64,000 bases of DNA from Burkholderia sp. Leaf177. GTDB taxonomy: Bacteria; Pseudomonadota; Gammaproteobacteria; Burkholderiales; Burkholderiaceae. A program made the translations under genes and the position numbers. The notes below the pieces were generated by a model. That model did not search any database. It saw only the letters and a program-made list of their open reading frames with translations, and was not told the DNA's origin. Below are positions 54,175 through 64,000 of this stretch, piece by piece. Position 1 is the stretch's first letter, and the number at the start of each line of letters is the position of its first letter. The DNA is taken from positions 124,001-188,000 of the forward strand of contig NZ_LMPF01000004.1 in NCBI RefSeq assembly GCF_001424345.1, given 5' to 3'.

Positions 54175-55725
54175 ATGAATCTAATCCGAGCCCTCCTGAC
54201 GGTCAGCGGTTTCACGCTGCTTTCCCGCGTGACCGGCCTGATCCGCGAAACGCTGATCGCGCGCGCTTTCGGCGCCAGCCAATTCACCGACGCGTTCTAC
54301 GTCGCGTTCCGCATCCCGAACCTGCTGCGGCGCCTGTCCGCAGAAGGGGCGTTCTCGCAGGCGTTCGTGCCAATCCTCGCCGAGTTCAAGAACACGGAGG
54401 GACACGACGCAACCAAGGCGCTCGTCGATGCCATGTCGACCGTGCTTGCCTGGGCGCTCGCGGTGGTATCGATCGCGGGCGTGGCGGGCGCGTCCTGGGT
54501 CGTGTTCGCCGTGGCGTCGGGCCTCGAACACGATGGACGCGCGTTCGGCTTTGCTGTGACCATGACCCAGATCATGTTCCCGTACATCATTTTCATCTCG
54601 CTGACGTCGCTTGCGTCGGGCGTGCTGAATACGTACCGGAAGTTCTCGCTGCCCGCGTTCGCGCCGGTGCTGCTCAACGTTTCTTTTATCGTGGCCGCCG
54701 TTTTCCTCGCGCCGCATCTGAAAGTGCCTATCTACGCGCTCGCGTATGCGGTGATTGCCGGCGGAATCCTGCAGTTTCTCGTGCAACTGCCGGGGCTCAA
54801 GAAGATCGACATGATTCCGCGCATCGGCTGGAATTTTGTGAAGGCGCTTCGGCATCCCGGCGTCAAGCGCGTGCTGATCAAAATGGTGCCGATGACCTTC
54901 GGCGTGTCCGTCGCGCAATTGAGCTTGATCATCAACACGAACATTGCGTCGCGGCTCGGACCGGGCGCGGTTTCGTGGATCAACTATTCCGACCGTCTGA
55001 TGGAGTTTCCGAGCGCGCTGCTCGGCGCCGCGCTCGGCACGATCCTGCTGCCAAGCCTTTCGAAGGCGCATGTGGACAAGGATCCGGTCGAATACTCAGC
55101 GCTGCTGGATTGGGGCTTGCGCATCACGTTCTTGCTGGCTGCGCCCAGCGCGGTTGCGCTGTTTTTCTTCGCCCAGCCGCTCACCGCAACGCTCTTCGGC
55201 TACGGCAAATTCGATGCAAACTCCGTTGTCATGGTTGGCCGCGCGCTTGCAATGTATGGCATCGGGCTGGTCGGCCTGATCCTGATCAAGATCCTTACGC
55301 CGGGCTTTTACGCGAAGCAGGACATCAAGACGCCCGTGATTATCGGCATCCTGGTGTTGATCGCGATTCAGTTGAGCAACCTGATCTTCGTACCGATCTT
55401 CGCGCATGCCGGTTTGACGTTGTCGATCGGGCTCGGCGCATGCGTGAACGCGACAATGTTGTTTATCGGCTTGAGGAAGCGCGGGATTTACCAGCCGTCG
55501 CCCGGATGGACGCGTTTCTTCGCCCAACTGGTCGGGGCATGTCTCGTGCTGGCGGGAGTGATGCACTGGGTATCGGGCAACTTCGACTGGATTGGCATGC
55601 GTGCCGCGCCGCTGCAACGCATCGCGCTTCTCGGGGCCAGCCTGGTTGTATTCGCTGCGCTATATTTCGGTATGCTCTCCGCGATGGGCTTCAAATACGC
55701 GTATTTCAGAAGGCGAACGCTGTGA
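54175..55725 (+). CDS. murJ: Lipid II flippase MurJ
   Basis: A 516-residue inner-membrane MOP-superfamily protein with about 14 helices, flipping lipid II for peptidoglycan synthesis. The start LIRALLTVSGFTLLSRVTGL and RIPNLLRRLSAEGAFSQAFV (with the essential Arg residues) identify it. ATG 54175 lacks a ribosome site and follows a TATAAT by 9 bp, so a leaderless mRNA is likely. Its stop overlaps the next gene's ATG by 1 bp. Confidence 0.95.
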   Translation: MNLIRALLTVSGFTLLSRVTGLIRETLIARAFGASQFTDAFYVAFRIPNLLRRLSAEGAFSQAFVPILAEFKNTEGHDATKALVDAMSTVLAWALAVVSIAGVAGASWVVFAVASGLEHDGRAFGFAVTMTQIMFPYIIFISLTSLASGVLNTYRKFSLPAFAPVLLNVSFIVAAVFLAPHLKVPIYALAYAVIAGGILQFLVQLPGLKKIDMIPRIGWNFVKALRHPGVKRVLIKMVPMTFGVSVAQLSLIINTNIASRLGPGAVSWINYSDRLMEFPSALLGAALGTILLPSLSKAHVDKDPVEYSALLDWGLRITFLLAAPSAVALFFFAQPLTATLFGYGKFDANSVVMVGRALAMYGIGLVGLILIKILTPGFYAKQDIKTPVIIGILVLIAIQLSNLIFVPIFAHAGLTLSIGLGACVNATMLFIGLRKRGIYQPSPGWTRFFAQLVGACLVLAGVMHWVSGNFDWIGMRAAPLQRIALLGASLVVFAALYFGMLSAMGFKYAYFRRRTL

Positions 55726-56570
55726 TGACGACGACGCGCATGCTCGACTATTTCACTTCGCTGGTGGCGGAGGACGACAGTCTGCCCCTGACGGAGGCGG
55801 CGTTGTCGCTTGCGCAGGACGCGTATCCCGATCTCGATTTGCAGGGCGTGCTGGCCGAGATCGACGAGCTGGTTCTGCGGGTTCGGCGGCGCATGCCGGA
55901 TGACGCCGATATCAAGCAGAAAGTCGGCGTGCTCAACCGGTTTTTCTTCCGCGAGCTGGGTTTCACCAGCAATCTCAACGATTATTACGACCCGGATAAC
56001 AGCCACCTGAACATGGTGCTGAAGCGCCGGCGCGGCATTCCGATTTCGCTTGCCGTGGTGTATCTGGAGATGAGTGAACAGCTTGGCATTCCCGTGCGCG
56101 GCGTGTCGTTCCCGGCGCATTTCCTGTTGCGCGTGACCACGCCGGAGGGCGACGTGATGCTCGATCCGACCACTGGGCATTCGCTATCGGAATCCGCGAT
56201 GGTCGAGATGCTCGAGCCTTACGTGCAGCGGGTTGGCGAATCGATCGGCAGCGCGTTGCGCGTGCTGTTGCAGCCGGCGACGCGGCGGGAAATCATCGGA
56301 CGAATGTTGCGCAATCTCAAGAGCATCTATTTGCAGACGGAGCGCTGGCAGCGTTTGCTTGCCGTGCAACAACGGCTCGTGATCCTGATGCCCGGCAGCA
56401 TTGAAGAAGTACGGGATCGCGGGTTCGCCTACGCGCGTCTCGATTATTTGCGTCCGGCCATGGAAGATTTGCGTCGGTACCTGGATGACCGTCCGGATGC
56501 CGAGGACGCAACCGTCGTGGAGACGGAGTTGCACGAACTCAGGCAGCGCACGCAGCACGACAGCGATTGA
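55725..56570 (+). CDS. SirB1/transglutaminase-like family protein
   Basis: A 281-residue cytoplasmic protein. The core FRELGFTSNLNDYYDPDNSH, then RRRGIPISLAVVYLEMSEQL and GVSFPAHFLLRV near 80-130, mark the SirB1 transglutaminase-like domain; a TPR-like helical tail follows (WQRLLAVQQRLVILMPGS). Usual transglutaminase Cys is not evident at the GIPIS position, as in the family. It starts on the murJ stop (TGATG) and is cotranscribed. Role unknown. Confidence 0.87.
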   Translation: MTTTRMLDYFTSLVAEDDSLPLTEAALSLAQDAYPDLDLQGVLAEIDELVLRVRRRMPDDADIKQKVGVLNRFFFRELGFTSNLNDYYDPDNSHLNMVLKRRRGIPISLAVVYLEMSEQLGIPVRGVSFPAHFLLRVTTPEGDVMLDPTTGHSLSESAMVEMLEPYVQRVGESIGSALRVLLQPATRREIIGRMLRNLKSIYLQTERWQRLLAVQQRLVILMPGSIEEVRDRGFAYARLDYLRPAMEDLRRYLDDRPDAEDATVVETELHELRQRTQHDSD

Positions 56571-56588
56571 TTTTTTCGCTTCGCTTCT

Positions 56589-56628
56589 AAAAAACGGCGG
56601 CCCATCATTCACGATGCGCCGCCGTTTT
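56589..56628. terminator. Bidirectional terminator after the SirB1-like gene
   Basis: AAAACGGCGGC with GCCGCCGTTTT around a loop of about 15 nt, placed between convergent genes. Confidence 0.8.
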
Positions 56629-56632
56629 GCGT

Positions 56633-57391
56633 TTACTTCGGTTGCATCCGGATTGCTCCGTCCAGGCGAATGACTTCGCCGTTGAGCATGGGGTTATCGA
56701 AAATATGTTTGACGAGCATCGCGTATTCGTTCGGTTTGCCGAGGCGCGATGGGAACGGCACCATGGCGCCGAGCGCGTCTTGCACTTCCTGCGGCATGCC
56801 GAGCAGCATCGGCGTTTCAAAAATGCCCGGTGCAATGGTCATCACGCGGATGCCGTTGCGCGACAAGTCACGCGCGATCGGCAAGGTCATGCCGACCACG
56901 CCGCCTTTCGATGCCGCGTACGCCGCCTGGCCAATCTGGCCGTCGTAGGCCGCAACTGACGCCGTGCTGACAATCACGCCGCGCTCGCCGGCCGCGTTCG
57001 GTTCGTTCTTCGACATGGCGGCGGCTGCGAGCCGGATCATGTTGAACGTACCGATCAGGTTCACGCCGATGGTCTTCGCGAATACGTCGAGTGAATGCGG
57101 GCCGTCCTTGCCGACGGTCTTCGCCGCCGGCGCGATGCCCGCGCAGTTCACGAGGCCGCGCAAGCTGCCGAGTTGAACTGCCGCGTCCACGGCGCGCTGG
57201 CCATCTTCCTCACGGCTCACGTCGCACTTCACGAACACGCCGCCGAGTTCCTTCGCGAGCTTCTCGCCGCCAGCTTCGTTCATGTCTGCAATCACGACCT
57301 TGCCGCCATGATCGCGGATCAATTGCGCCGTCGCCGCGCCCAAACCCGATGCGCCGCCGGTGACGAGAAAAACGTTGTCCTGGATATCCAT
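56633..57391 (-). CDS. Type II 3-hydroxyacyl-CoA dehydrogenase-like SDR
   Basis: A 252-residue short-chain dehydrogenase. Cofactor motif [13 protein letters not shown] near 11-23 with Asp in [11 protein letters not shown] indicating [19 protein letters not shown], then the [14 protein letters not shown] active site near 158. The whole sequence resembles HSD17B10-type 3-hydroxy-2-methylbutyryl-CoA dehydrogenase, as used in fatty acid and isoleucine breakdown. Monocistronic; adk lies 118 bp upstream. Confidence 0.88.
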   Translation of the reverse strand: MDIQDNVFLVTGGASGLGAATAQLIRDHGGKVVIADMNEAGGEKLAKELGGVFVKCDVSREEDGQRAVDAAVQLGSLRGLVNCAGIAPAAKTVGKDGPHSLDVFAKTIGVNLIGTFNMIRLAAAAMSKNEPNAAGERGVIVSTASVAAYDGQIGQAAYAASKGGVVGMTLPIARDLSRNGIRVMTIAPGIFETPMLLGMPQEVQDALGAMVPFPSRLGKPNEYAMLVKHIFDNPMLNGEVIRLDGAIRMQPK

Positions 57392-57437
57392 GCTGTGTGC
57401 TCCTCAGTTGCGGTATGTGCCAGAGATCTGCAAAAGC

Positions 57438-57476
57438 GAAAAAACCCGCTCGGCCGGTGAAGCACGAGCGGGTTTC
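57438..57476 (-). terminator. Terminator of adk
   Basis: The stem AAACCCGCTC/GAGCGGGTTT has a 14-nt loop. On the minus strand it is followed by T6, 34 bp after the adk stop. Confidence 0.85.
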
Positions 57477-57509
57477 CAAAAGGCGTGCTTGCGGCGCCGA
57501 AGCGTTGAA

Positions 57510-58238
<729 letters not shown>

Positions 58239-58469
58239 TTACGTTTGCCCGGGAGACGCCCGAAACGAGGCGCGACGAGCCGAATTCGGGAGACGGCGCG
58301 GCACCAGTCGACATGGGCGCTCGGGAGCAAAGGCGCTGACCGGAAGGCTCGCGCTACCGGCCGATTATGCCATGCATCGTCACAATGGCGACCCGAAAAA
58401 AGGCCGCAAAGGCTTGTTATGTGGGGCGTGGCGGGGTTAACGCGAGTTGTACGGAAGTACTTCGGCGCG

Positions 58470-59279
58470 TTAGGCCGAGGCCGGAAACAGCGCGCGAACG
58501 CGAGCGAGATCGGCGGGGGTATCGACACCTGGCGGCGGTGCGTCGGTTGTGATCAGGACCGCGATGCGCTCGCCGTGCCAGAGCGCGCGGAGCTGTTCGA
58601 GCGCCTCGGCTTCTTCGATGGGCGCGACGCTCAGCGTGGGATAAGCCCGCAAAAACTTCGCGCGATACGCGTACAAGCCGATATGCCGCAGCACGTTCGA
58701 CGGAACCGGCGGGCGCGAAGCCAGCGCGGTCACATTCGGCCATTCCTTTTGCCACGCGTCACGCGACCAGGGAATCGGCGCGCGCGAAAAATAGAGCGCG
58801 ACGCTCTTTGCATCGAGCACGACTTTCACGACGTTCGGATTGAAAACGTCGGCTGGATCGTGGATGGGATGCGCCGCGGTTGCAATGGCGCACGACGGAT
58901 GCGCCGCCAGATGCGCCGCCACGTTGCGCACGAGCGCCGGGTCGATCAGCGGTTCGTCGCCTTGCACGTTGACCACGATGGTCTCGTCGTTCCAGCCGAA
59001 ATGCGTGGCGACTTCAGCCAGACGATCCGTGCCGTTCGGGTGATCGGCGCGCGTGAGGAGGACGTCGAAACCGTGTTCCTTCGCGACAACGACCACACGC
59101 GGCGAGTCCGTTGCGATCAGCACTTGCAGCGCGCCCGACAAACGCGCGCGCTCGGCGACGCGCACGACCATTGGCTTTCCGCCGATATCCGCCAGCGGCT
59201 TGTCCGGCAGCCGCGTGGACGCGAGCCGCGCGGGCACGACAGCAATAAAGGGCGGCACGACCGGCGTATGGGCGTTCAT
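58470..59279 (-). CDS. kdsB: 3-deoxy-manno-octulosonate cytidylyltransferase (CMP-KDO synthetase)
   Basis: A 269-residue enzyme activating KDO for LPS core synthesis. [20 protein letters not shown] is near 14-33; [28 protein letters not shown] and [15 protein letters not shown] follow. Slightly long due to a short N-terminal tail. It lies 34 bp after the Trm112 gene and belongs to the lpxK-trm112-kdsB unit. Confidence 0.96.
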   Translation of the reverse strand: MNAHTPVVPPFIAVVPARLASTRLPDKPLADIGGKPMVVRVAERARLSGALQVLIATDSPRVVVVAKEHGFDVLLTRADHPNGTDRLAEVATHFGWNDETIVVNVQGDEPLIDPALVRNVAAHLAAHPSCAIATAAHPIHDPADVFNPNVVKVVLDAKSVALYFSRAPIPWSRDAWQKEWPNVTALASRPPVPSNVLRHIGLYAYRAKFLRAYPTLSVAPIEEAEALEQLRALWHGERIAVLITTDAPPPGVDTPADLARVRALFPASA

Positions 59280-59313
59280 GTCTTGGCGTTCGCGGTTTGG
59301 CTTTTGGGAAGGA

Positions 59314-59520
59314 TCAGTTGCCGCTGACGGGTTTCAGCGGATCGACGGGCGTGCCTTCGACCGTCTGGCGCGCTTCGTCGGGCAGCATGATGGGAATGCC
59401 GTCGCGAATGGGATACGCGAGTTTGTCCACATTGCAGATGAGTTCCTGCGCCGCGCGGTCATGAGTGAGCTGGGTCTTGCAAATCGGGCAGACAAGGATT
59501 TCAAGCAGGCGTGCGTCCAC
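59314..59520 (-). CDS. Trm112 family protein (YcaR-like)
   Basis: A 68-residue zinc-ribbon protein: start [20 protein letters not shown] (first residue read as Met), then [24 protein letters not shown] is the only clear cysteine pair, plus one Cys at LICN. GTG 59518-59520 is chosen because GGAG lies 7 bp before it; the frame's outer TTG start is unlikely. It overlaps lpxK by 20 bp. Members may activate methyltransferases; the role here is unknown. Confidence 0.9.
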   Translation of the reverse strand: MDARLLEILVCPICKTQLTHDRAAQELICNVDKLAYPIRDGIPIMLPDEARQTVEGTPVDPLKPVSGN

Positions 59521-60517
59521 GAAGTTTCTCCACAACTAATGCGATGAGGCGGGGCTTGAGCACGGCTTCCACGGGAACGACCCAGATGCGCGCGTCACGC
59601 CAGGCCCCGAATTTTACTGCATCCTTCTCTGTGATCAGGATCGAATCGGCGTCGATGCCGGCGAACGGGTTGTCGCGGTAATCGTAGTGATCGGGGAACG
59701 CGCGGGTCGAGATCGTCAAGCCTTCCGCGCGCAGCGACGCAAAAAAACGTTCCGGCGAACCGATACCCGCCGCGGCCACGATCCGCTCGCCCTTGAACGC
59801 GGCGAGCGGGCGGCGGACGGCGGGGTCATCGAGCAGCCATGCGTCGCCGATGGTCAGATCCAGCGAGAACGTGTTCGGCCATGGTGGCAGCGCGCGTTCA
59901 TACGGGCTGTTGATGAGCGTCGCGTCGCGATGCCGTGACATCGATTCACGCAAGGGGCCAGCCGGAAGCAGGAAACCGTTGCCGCCGAGACGGTCGTCGA
60001 AAACGACAAGTTCGAAGCTGCGCGCGAGACGGTAATGCTGCAGGCCGTCGTCGCTCACGATCACATCGACCGATGGAAACGCCTTCAACAAAGCCTCTGC
60101 CGCCGCCACGCGATCGGGCGAAACCATCACGGGCGCGTGCGTGCGGCGCGCGATCAGCAAGGGTTCATCGCCGACATCCGATGGCTTGCTTTCCGGCGTG
60201 ACGCGCGTGGCTTCGTGAATCTTCGCGCCGTAACCGCGCGAGACGACGCCCGGCTGGAAGCCGGCGGCGCGCAGCGCTTCCACGAGCGCGATGACGGTCG
60301 GCGTCTTGCCGGTCCCGCCCACCGTCACGTTGCCGACCACGACGACAGGCACGCCCACGTTGATTTGCTTGATCCAGCCGAGTGCGAAAAAGCCGCGTCG
60401 AATCGCAGCGATCAGGCCGAAAACCGCTGCATAGGGCGTAAGCGACCACGCGACCCACCCGCGCCGGCGCCATTCGCGGGCAAGGAAATTTTCGATCGGC
60501 GGTTTGAAGTCAGACAT
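59501..60517 (-). CDS. lpxK: Tetraacyldisaccharide 4'-kinase
   Basis: A 338-residue inner-membrane-associated kinase adding the 4'-phosphate of lipid A. The P-loop is [20 protein letters not shown] near 58-77; [21 protein letters not shown] and [13 protein letters not shown] follow, and [10 protein letters not shown] near the end. An N-terminal anchor ([17 protein letters not shown]) is seen. ATG 60515-60517 has AAGGG upstream; a 50-codon open extension is not coding. It heads the unit and lies next to a gene-free gap. Confidence 0.95.
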   Translation of the reverse strand: MSDFKPPIENFLAREWRRRGWVAWSLTPYAAVFGLIAAIRRGFFALGWIKQINVGVPVVVVGNVTVGGTGKTPTVIALVEALRAAGFQPGVVSRGYGAKIHEATRVTPESKPSDVGDEPLLIARRTHAPVMVSPDRVAAAEALLKAFPSVDVIVSDDGLQHYRLARSFELVVFDDRLGGNGFLLPAGPLRESMSRHRDATLINSPYERALPPWPNTFSLDLTIGDAWLLDDPAVRRPLAAFKGERIVAAAGIGSPERFFASLRAEGLTISTRAFPDHYDYRDNPFAGIDADSILITEKDAVKFGAWRDARIWVVPVEAVLKPRLIALVVEKLRGRTPA

Positions 60518-61033
60518 GGCGCGCCCTTCTTTTAATAAGTGGAAAAGCTCGGGAACGGGCGGGCCGGTGCTTGAAGCAGAACGACAATGCCGAAACAGGA
60601 AAAACTGAGCTTGACGGCCGGCACCTGTGCATCGGGGCGGTTCTCCAAAATAAGCAAACTTGAGCAAACAGAAAGCGGTCGACGGGCGATCCTCGAACCC
60701 GGCACTCTAGCGCGGCGGTGCGTTGCGCGCCAGTCGAAGGGACAATGACACGGGGCACAGTTTTACACAGCCGGTCCTGTGGATAACTCTGTGAACAAGT
60801 TGGCGTTCATCGGCCGGATTTCGCCGTCAGGTCGGACTTGCTTCGGTTTAAAAGCTTTTGTGAGATAAAGAATCCTTTTAAAACAAAGGCTTGGTTAGCA
60901 TTCTTATGAATTTCACATTTGGGAGCGCCTGTTTTCGGTAACTTGTGCATTGTGGACACTTGCTACACTGCGTTGGCCGATCGGATAAGCTTCCGCGGCT
61001 TTTCCACCGCAAATAACCGGCCCTTTTCCTCAC
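60518..61033. other. Gene-free gap between lpxK and xseA
   Basis: About 515 bp with no convincing open frame on either strand. It is less GC-rich near 60860-60960. One DnaA-box-like TGTGGATAA lies at 60779-60787. It must carry the divergent promoters of lpxK and xseA. In several beta-proteobacteria I recall exbB and exbD between these two genes; no remnant is readable here. Confidence 0.6.
60943..60971 (+). promoter_or_regulatory. Candidate promoter of xseA
   Basis: TTGTGC (60943-60948), 17-bp spacer, TACACT (60966-60971). It predicts a 5' leader of about 55 nt before the xseA ATG. Confidence 0.45.
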
Positions 61034-62410
61034 ATGAGCACCGATCCTTTCCCTCAAACTGACGCCTCCAGCGCTGACGCCGTCATTCCCGTTTCGGCGC
61101 TCAATCGCGCGATTGGTTCGATGCTCGAGCGCTCGTTTCCGCTGGTCTGGGTGTCGGGGGAAGTCTCGAATTTCACGAAAGCCGCGAGCGGCCACTGGTA
61201 CTTTTCGATCAAGGACGCACAGGCGCAAATGCGCTGCGTGATGTTCCGCGGCCGGGCGCAATATGCCGAATTTACGCCGCGTGAAGGCGACCGGATCGAA
61301 GTGCGCGGGCTCGTCACGATGTACGAACCACGCGGCGAACTGCAACTCGGCGTGGAAGCGGTTCGGCGCACAGGGCAAGGGCGTTTGTACGAAGCGTTCC
61401 TTAGGCTCAAGGCCAAGCTCGAAGCCGAGGGTTTGTTCGCTGCCGAGAGAAAGCGCGCGCTGCCGCAACATCCGCGCGCGATCGGAATCGTGACGTCGTT
61501 GCAGGCGGCCGCCTTGCGCGATGTGCTTACCACGCTCGCGCGTCGCGCGCCGCATGTGCCGGTGATCGTCTACCCGGCGCCGGTGCAGGGCGCGGGCGTG
61601 GCCGCGAAACTCGCCGCCATGGTCGATGAAGCCTGCGCGCGCCGTGAAGTGGACGTGCTGATCGTGTGCCGGGGCGGTGGTTCTATCGAAGATCTGTGGG
61701 CCTTCAACGAAGAAGTGCTCGCGCGCGCGATTGCCGAAAGCGCGATGCCCGTGGTCAGCGGCGTGGGTCACGAAACGGATTTCACGATCGCCGATTTTGC
61801 CGCCGATGTCCGCGCGCCCACGCCCACGGCGGCGGCCGAACTCGTCAGCCCGCAGCGCGTGTTGCTGCTGCGGGATCTGGATCATCGGCATGCGTCGCTT
61901 GCGCGTGGTTTCGGCCGGATGATGGAACGGCGCGCGCAGCAGATCGACTGGCTTGCACGCCGGCTGGTCAGCCCGGCCGAACGGCTCGAACGCCAGCGCG
62001 TTCACTTGCGGCAGCTGACGACGCGGCTTGCATCCGCTGGCGCGCGTCCCGTGCGCGATGCCCGCGCGCGTTTCGCGCTCGTGCAGATGCGCTGGCAACG
62101 CTGGCGTCCTGATCTCGCCGCCGAACGTGAACATTTGATGCGCCTGGCGCAGCGTCTTGGCGACTCGCAAGGGCGCAGGCATGAGCGGGCGGCGGCGCGG
62201 GTGTCGGAGTTATCGGCGAGATTGCAGGTGCTGAGCCCGCAACGCACGCTGGAACGTGGCTACGCTGCGTTGATCGATGCACAGTCGGGGCGTGCCGTGC
62301 GTTCGCCGAACGCGCTCCAGCCGAAGCGGGCACTGACCGTGCATCTTGCGGAAGGTGCGGCGGACGTTCTGCTGGCGGATGTCCAGCCGCGTTTATCGGA
62401 AGAATTCTGA
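61034..62410 (+). CDS. xseA: Exodeoxyribonuclease VII large subunit
   Basis: A 458-residue nuclease subunit. The N-terminal OB fold is [20 protein letters not shown] with [18 protein letters not shown] (about 35-75). The catalytic region has [16 protein letters not shown] near 150, [20 protein letters not shown], and [20 protein letters not shown] with [15 protein letters not shown] long helical region follows, and [10 protein letters not shown] near the end. The small subunit xseB is not in the window. Only 435 residues of an opposite frame lie antisense and are a shadow. Confidence 0.97.
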   Translation: MSTDPFPQTDASSADAVIPVSALNRAIGSMLERSFPLVWVSGEVSNFTKAASGHWYFSIKDAQAQMRCVMFRGRAQYAEFTPREGDRIEVRGLVTMYEPRGELQLGVEAVRRTGQGRLYEAFLRLKAKLEAEGLFAAERKRALPQHPRAIGIVTSLQAAALRDVLTTLARRAPHVPVIVYPAPVQGAGVAAKLAAMVDEACARREVDVLIVCRGGGSIEDLWAFNEEVLARAIAESAMPVVSGVGHETDFTIADFAADVRAPTPTAAAELVSPQRVLLLRDLDHRHASLARGFGRMMERRAQQIDWLARRLVSPAERLERQRVHLRQLTTRLASAGARPVRDARARFALVQMRWQRWRPDLAAEREHLMRLAQRLGDSQGRRHERAAARVSELSARLQVLSPQRTLERGYAALIDAQSGRAVRSPNALQPKRALTVHLAEGAADVLLADVQPRLSEEF

Positions 62411-62533
62411 GTCCGGCATGCTCGATGCGCAGCTTGAATTAGGAGCGCTGACAGGCCCGTAGTTTTGACGGGATAGCGTGTCTGCTGGAGCATTTTTTAC
62501 GCCGCCGTTCATGCTTCGTAACCGATAATGCTC

Positions 62534-62561
62534 ATAAAAACCCGCAATTTGCGGGGTTATC
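62534..62561 (+). terminator. Terminator-like hairpin between xseA and sodB
   Basis: AAACCCGC (62538-62545) pairs with GCGGGGTT with one imperfect pair, A5 before it and a weak T tail after it. Lies 125 bp after xseA and 80 bp before sodB. Confidence 0.55.
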
Positions 62562-62640
62562 CCAACTCGCCTACAATCGAGTGCTCCATTGCTTCACTCC
62601 TCACGTCCCCCATAATTCAACATAGAAGGAAGCTCGCACC

Positions 62641-63222
62641 ATGGAACATACCCTCCCGCCGTTGCCGTTCGAAAAGAACGCACTCGCTCCGAACATGTCG
62701 GAAGAAACGCTTGAGTATCACTATGGCAAGCATCACCAAACCTATGTGACGAACCTGAACAAGCTGATTCCGGGTACCGAATTCGAAAACCTGTCGCTTG
62801 AAGAAATCGTCAAGAAGGCATCGGGCGGCGTGTTCAACAACGCAGCCCAGGTCTGGAACCACACGTTCTTCTGGAACAGCCTCTCGCCCAAGGGTGGCGG
62901 TGCTCCGGCCGGCGCGCTCGCCGACGCAATCAACGCCAAGTACGGCTCGTTCGACAAATTCAAGGAAGAGTTCGCGAAGGTCGCGACCGGCACGTTCGGT
63001 TCGGGCTGGACGTGGCTCGTGAAGAAGACGGACGGTTCGCTCGATATCGTTTCAACGAGCAATGCCGCCACGCCGCTGACCACGGACGCGAAGGCGCTGC
63101 TGACCATCGACGTATGGGAACACGCGTATTACATCGACTACCGCAATGCGCGTCCGAAGTTCATCGAAGCATTCTGGAACATCGCGAACTGGGAATTTGC
63201 ATCGAAGAATTTTGGTGCTTGA
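62641..63222 (+). CDS. sodB: Superoxide dismutase (Fe type)
   Basis: A 193-residue cytoplasmic enzyme. Metal ligands: His in [11 protein letters not shown] near 27, His in [12 protein letters not shown] near 74, and Asp/His in [15 protein letters not shown] near 157-161. The Gln in the [17 protein letters not shown] neighbourhood and Ala-Ala-Gln ahead of VWNHTF point to iron. GGAAG is 9 bp before the ATG. It is followed by a strong terminator. Confidence 0.97.
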   Translation: MEHTLPPLPFEKNALAPNMSEETLEYHYGKHHQTYVTNLNKLIPGTEFENLSLEEIVKKASGGVFNNAAQVWNHTFFWNSLSPKGGGAPAGALADAINAKYGSFDKFKEEFAKVATGTFGSGWTWLVKKTDGSLDIVSTSNAATPLTTDAKALLTIDVWEHAYYIDYRNARPKFIEAFWNIANWEFASKNFGA

Positions 63223-63297
63223 GACACTGATTCTTTTGCAGCAGTAATCTTCCGCGATGAACATGAAGTCCGCGAGACTCGTGAAGTTTCGCGTTTA

Positions 63298-63323
63298 AAG
63301 CCCTCCGCAAGGAGGGCTTTTTG
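63298..63323 (+). terminator. Terminator of sodB
   Basis: AAAGCCCTCC with GGAGGGCTTT around a GCAA loop, followed by TT. Classic strong terminator. Confidence 0.93.
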
Positions 63324-63447
63324 CATCTGGCTCGAAGTGTCCGGATAGCACGGTCAGAGGCATGAAAGCACTGCCAGGCCGTTGGTGGCCTGATCCTTGC
63401 TGCATTTTTCCAACACCTTCGTCAGCGTGCTTAACGACCACACAACT

Positions 63448-64000
63448 ATGAGAAATAAACGCCAACCGTTGCCGAGTACACCCCGAATGTCCACCGGTGT
63501 TGAAGGGCTGGACAACATCCTCGGCGGGGGCTTGACGCCAAATCGCGTGTACCTGGTCGAAGGTTCGCCCGGGGCTGGCAAAACCACACTGGCGCTGCAA
63601 TTCTTACTAAGAGGCGCCGAGCTGGGCGAGACCGGGCTATACATCACGCTCTCGGAAACGCGTTCGGAATTGCTCGCCGTGGCAGACGGTCACGGCTGGG
63701 ACGTCGATGCAATTGCCATCGTCGAATTGCTATCCGACGAAGGGCTCGATCCCGAGTACGAGCAGTCCGTGCTGCATCCGGCGGAGGTGGAGCTTGGTGA
63801 GACCGTCAAGAACGTGATGCATCAGGTCGAAGCGCTCAAACCTGCGCGGATCGTGCTGGACAGTTTGTCGGAGTTGCGGCTGCTCTCGCAAAACCCGCTT
63901 CGATACCGCCGCCAGATTCTTGCTCTCAAGCGCTACTTCGCCACGCGCGAATGCACCGTATTCCTGCTCGATGACAACACGTCCGACCCAGGCGATCTTC
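63448..64000 (+). CDS. KaiC-like RecA-superfamily ATPase (5' part)
   Basis: The frame runs from ATG 63448 to the window edge without a stop, giving the first 184 residues. MSTGVEGLDNILGGGL and VYLVEGSPGAGKTTLALQFL (Walker A, about 38-46) mark a KaiC/RadA-type ATPase domain; Walker B is RIVLDSLSELRLL. Stand-alone members of this type act in signalling, often with histidine kinase partners, not as clock proteins. No ribosome site precedes the ATG. The full domain count (one or two KaiC repeats) is cut off. Confidence 0.8.
   Translation, partial: MRNKRQPLPSTPRMSTGVEGLDNILGGGLTPNRVYLVEGSPGAGKTTLALQFLLRGAELGETGLYITLSETRSELLAVADGHGWDVDAIAIVELLSDEGLDPEYEQSVLHPAEVELGETVKNVMHQVEALKPARIVLDSLSELRLLSQNPLRYRRQILALKRYFATRECTVFLLDDNTSDPGDL

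Noticed and set aside
60779..60787. Origin of replication signalled by a DnaA box (TGTGGATAA)
   Set aside because: A single box without a cluster, AT-rich unwinding region, or dnaA/dnaN/parAB neighbours.
60878..62182. A 434-codon open frame antisense to xseA
   Set aside because: It lies opposite clear xseA domains and shows the Arg/Ala/His-rich makeup of a high-GC shadow.

Overview
The window looks like the main chromosome of a Burkholderiaceae beta-proteobacterium, most like Caballeronia/Paraburkholderia/Burkholderia. The reasons are the high GC content, the dense short-gap gene packing, and families typical of that group (DUF4148, DUF3318 beside a holin-III protein and a DUF883 protein, DUF3579, DUF3293). 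The gene order also fits: ybgC-tolQRAB-pal-cpoB, glyA-nrdR, adk-kdsB-trm112-lpxK and xseA-sodB. I see no prophage, insertion sequence, CRISPR array or replication origin.

Layout. 1-2.5 kb: end of an unidentified gene, a small secreted DUF4148 protein, DUF3293 and Lrp genes overlapping by 4 bp, and a GhrA-like 2-hydroxyacid dehydrogenase. 2.6-13.3 kb: the most interesting region. An AA_synth (DUF1185) gene diverges from a PucR-type regulator. The regulator is followed in one direction by a flavin reductase with a Nudix-like tail, an aldehyde dehydrogenase, a luciferase-like monooxygenase, an alpha/beta hydrolase, a NIPSNAP protein and a ProVWX-type ABC importer. Together these suggest uptake and flavin-dependent oxidation of an unknown, probably amine-containing compound. 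13.4-19.3 kb: tRNA-Lys and the complete Tol-Pal envelope cluster. 19.4-22.5 kb: a YdfG-like dehydrogenase, then a ZTP (pfl) riboswitch ahead of glyA-nrdR. 22.6-25.3 kb: five minor pilin genes chained by 4-bp overlaps, with no pilY1. 25.4-27.9 kb: three small membrane or membrane-associated proteins and a 1-Cys peroxiredoxin.

28-40 kb: gcdH and a divergent IclR regulator around a perfect 19-bp palindrome; a second Lrp; a second flavin reductase; msrA; DUF72-cfa; pdxH; tcdA; a thioredoxin/TPR protein; a pirin; a small secreted protein; an EamA exporter. 40-50 kb: amiC-tsaE, queG, xerD, an acyl-CoA dehydrogenase/ligase pair, ybaK, plsY, yajQ and murB. 50-64 kb: argF-argG, DUF3579, rpsT, murJ with a SirB1-like gene, a type II 3-hydroxyacyl-CoA dehydrogenase, adk-kdsB-trm112-lpxK, a roughly 515-bp gene-free gap, xseA, sodB, and the start of a KaiC-like ATPase cut by the window edge.

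Most of the window is housekeeping: envelope (Tol-Pal, AmiC, MurB, MurJ, KdsB, LpxK, PlsY), tRNA quality and modification (TsaE, TcdA, QueG, YbaK, Trm112), one-carbon and arginine metabolism, and oxidative defence. The accessory part is the 2.6-13.3 kb catabolic island. Assignments rest on reading translated sequence and motifs by eye; no database search was run.
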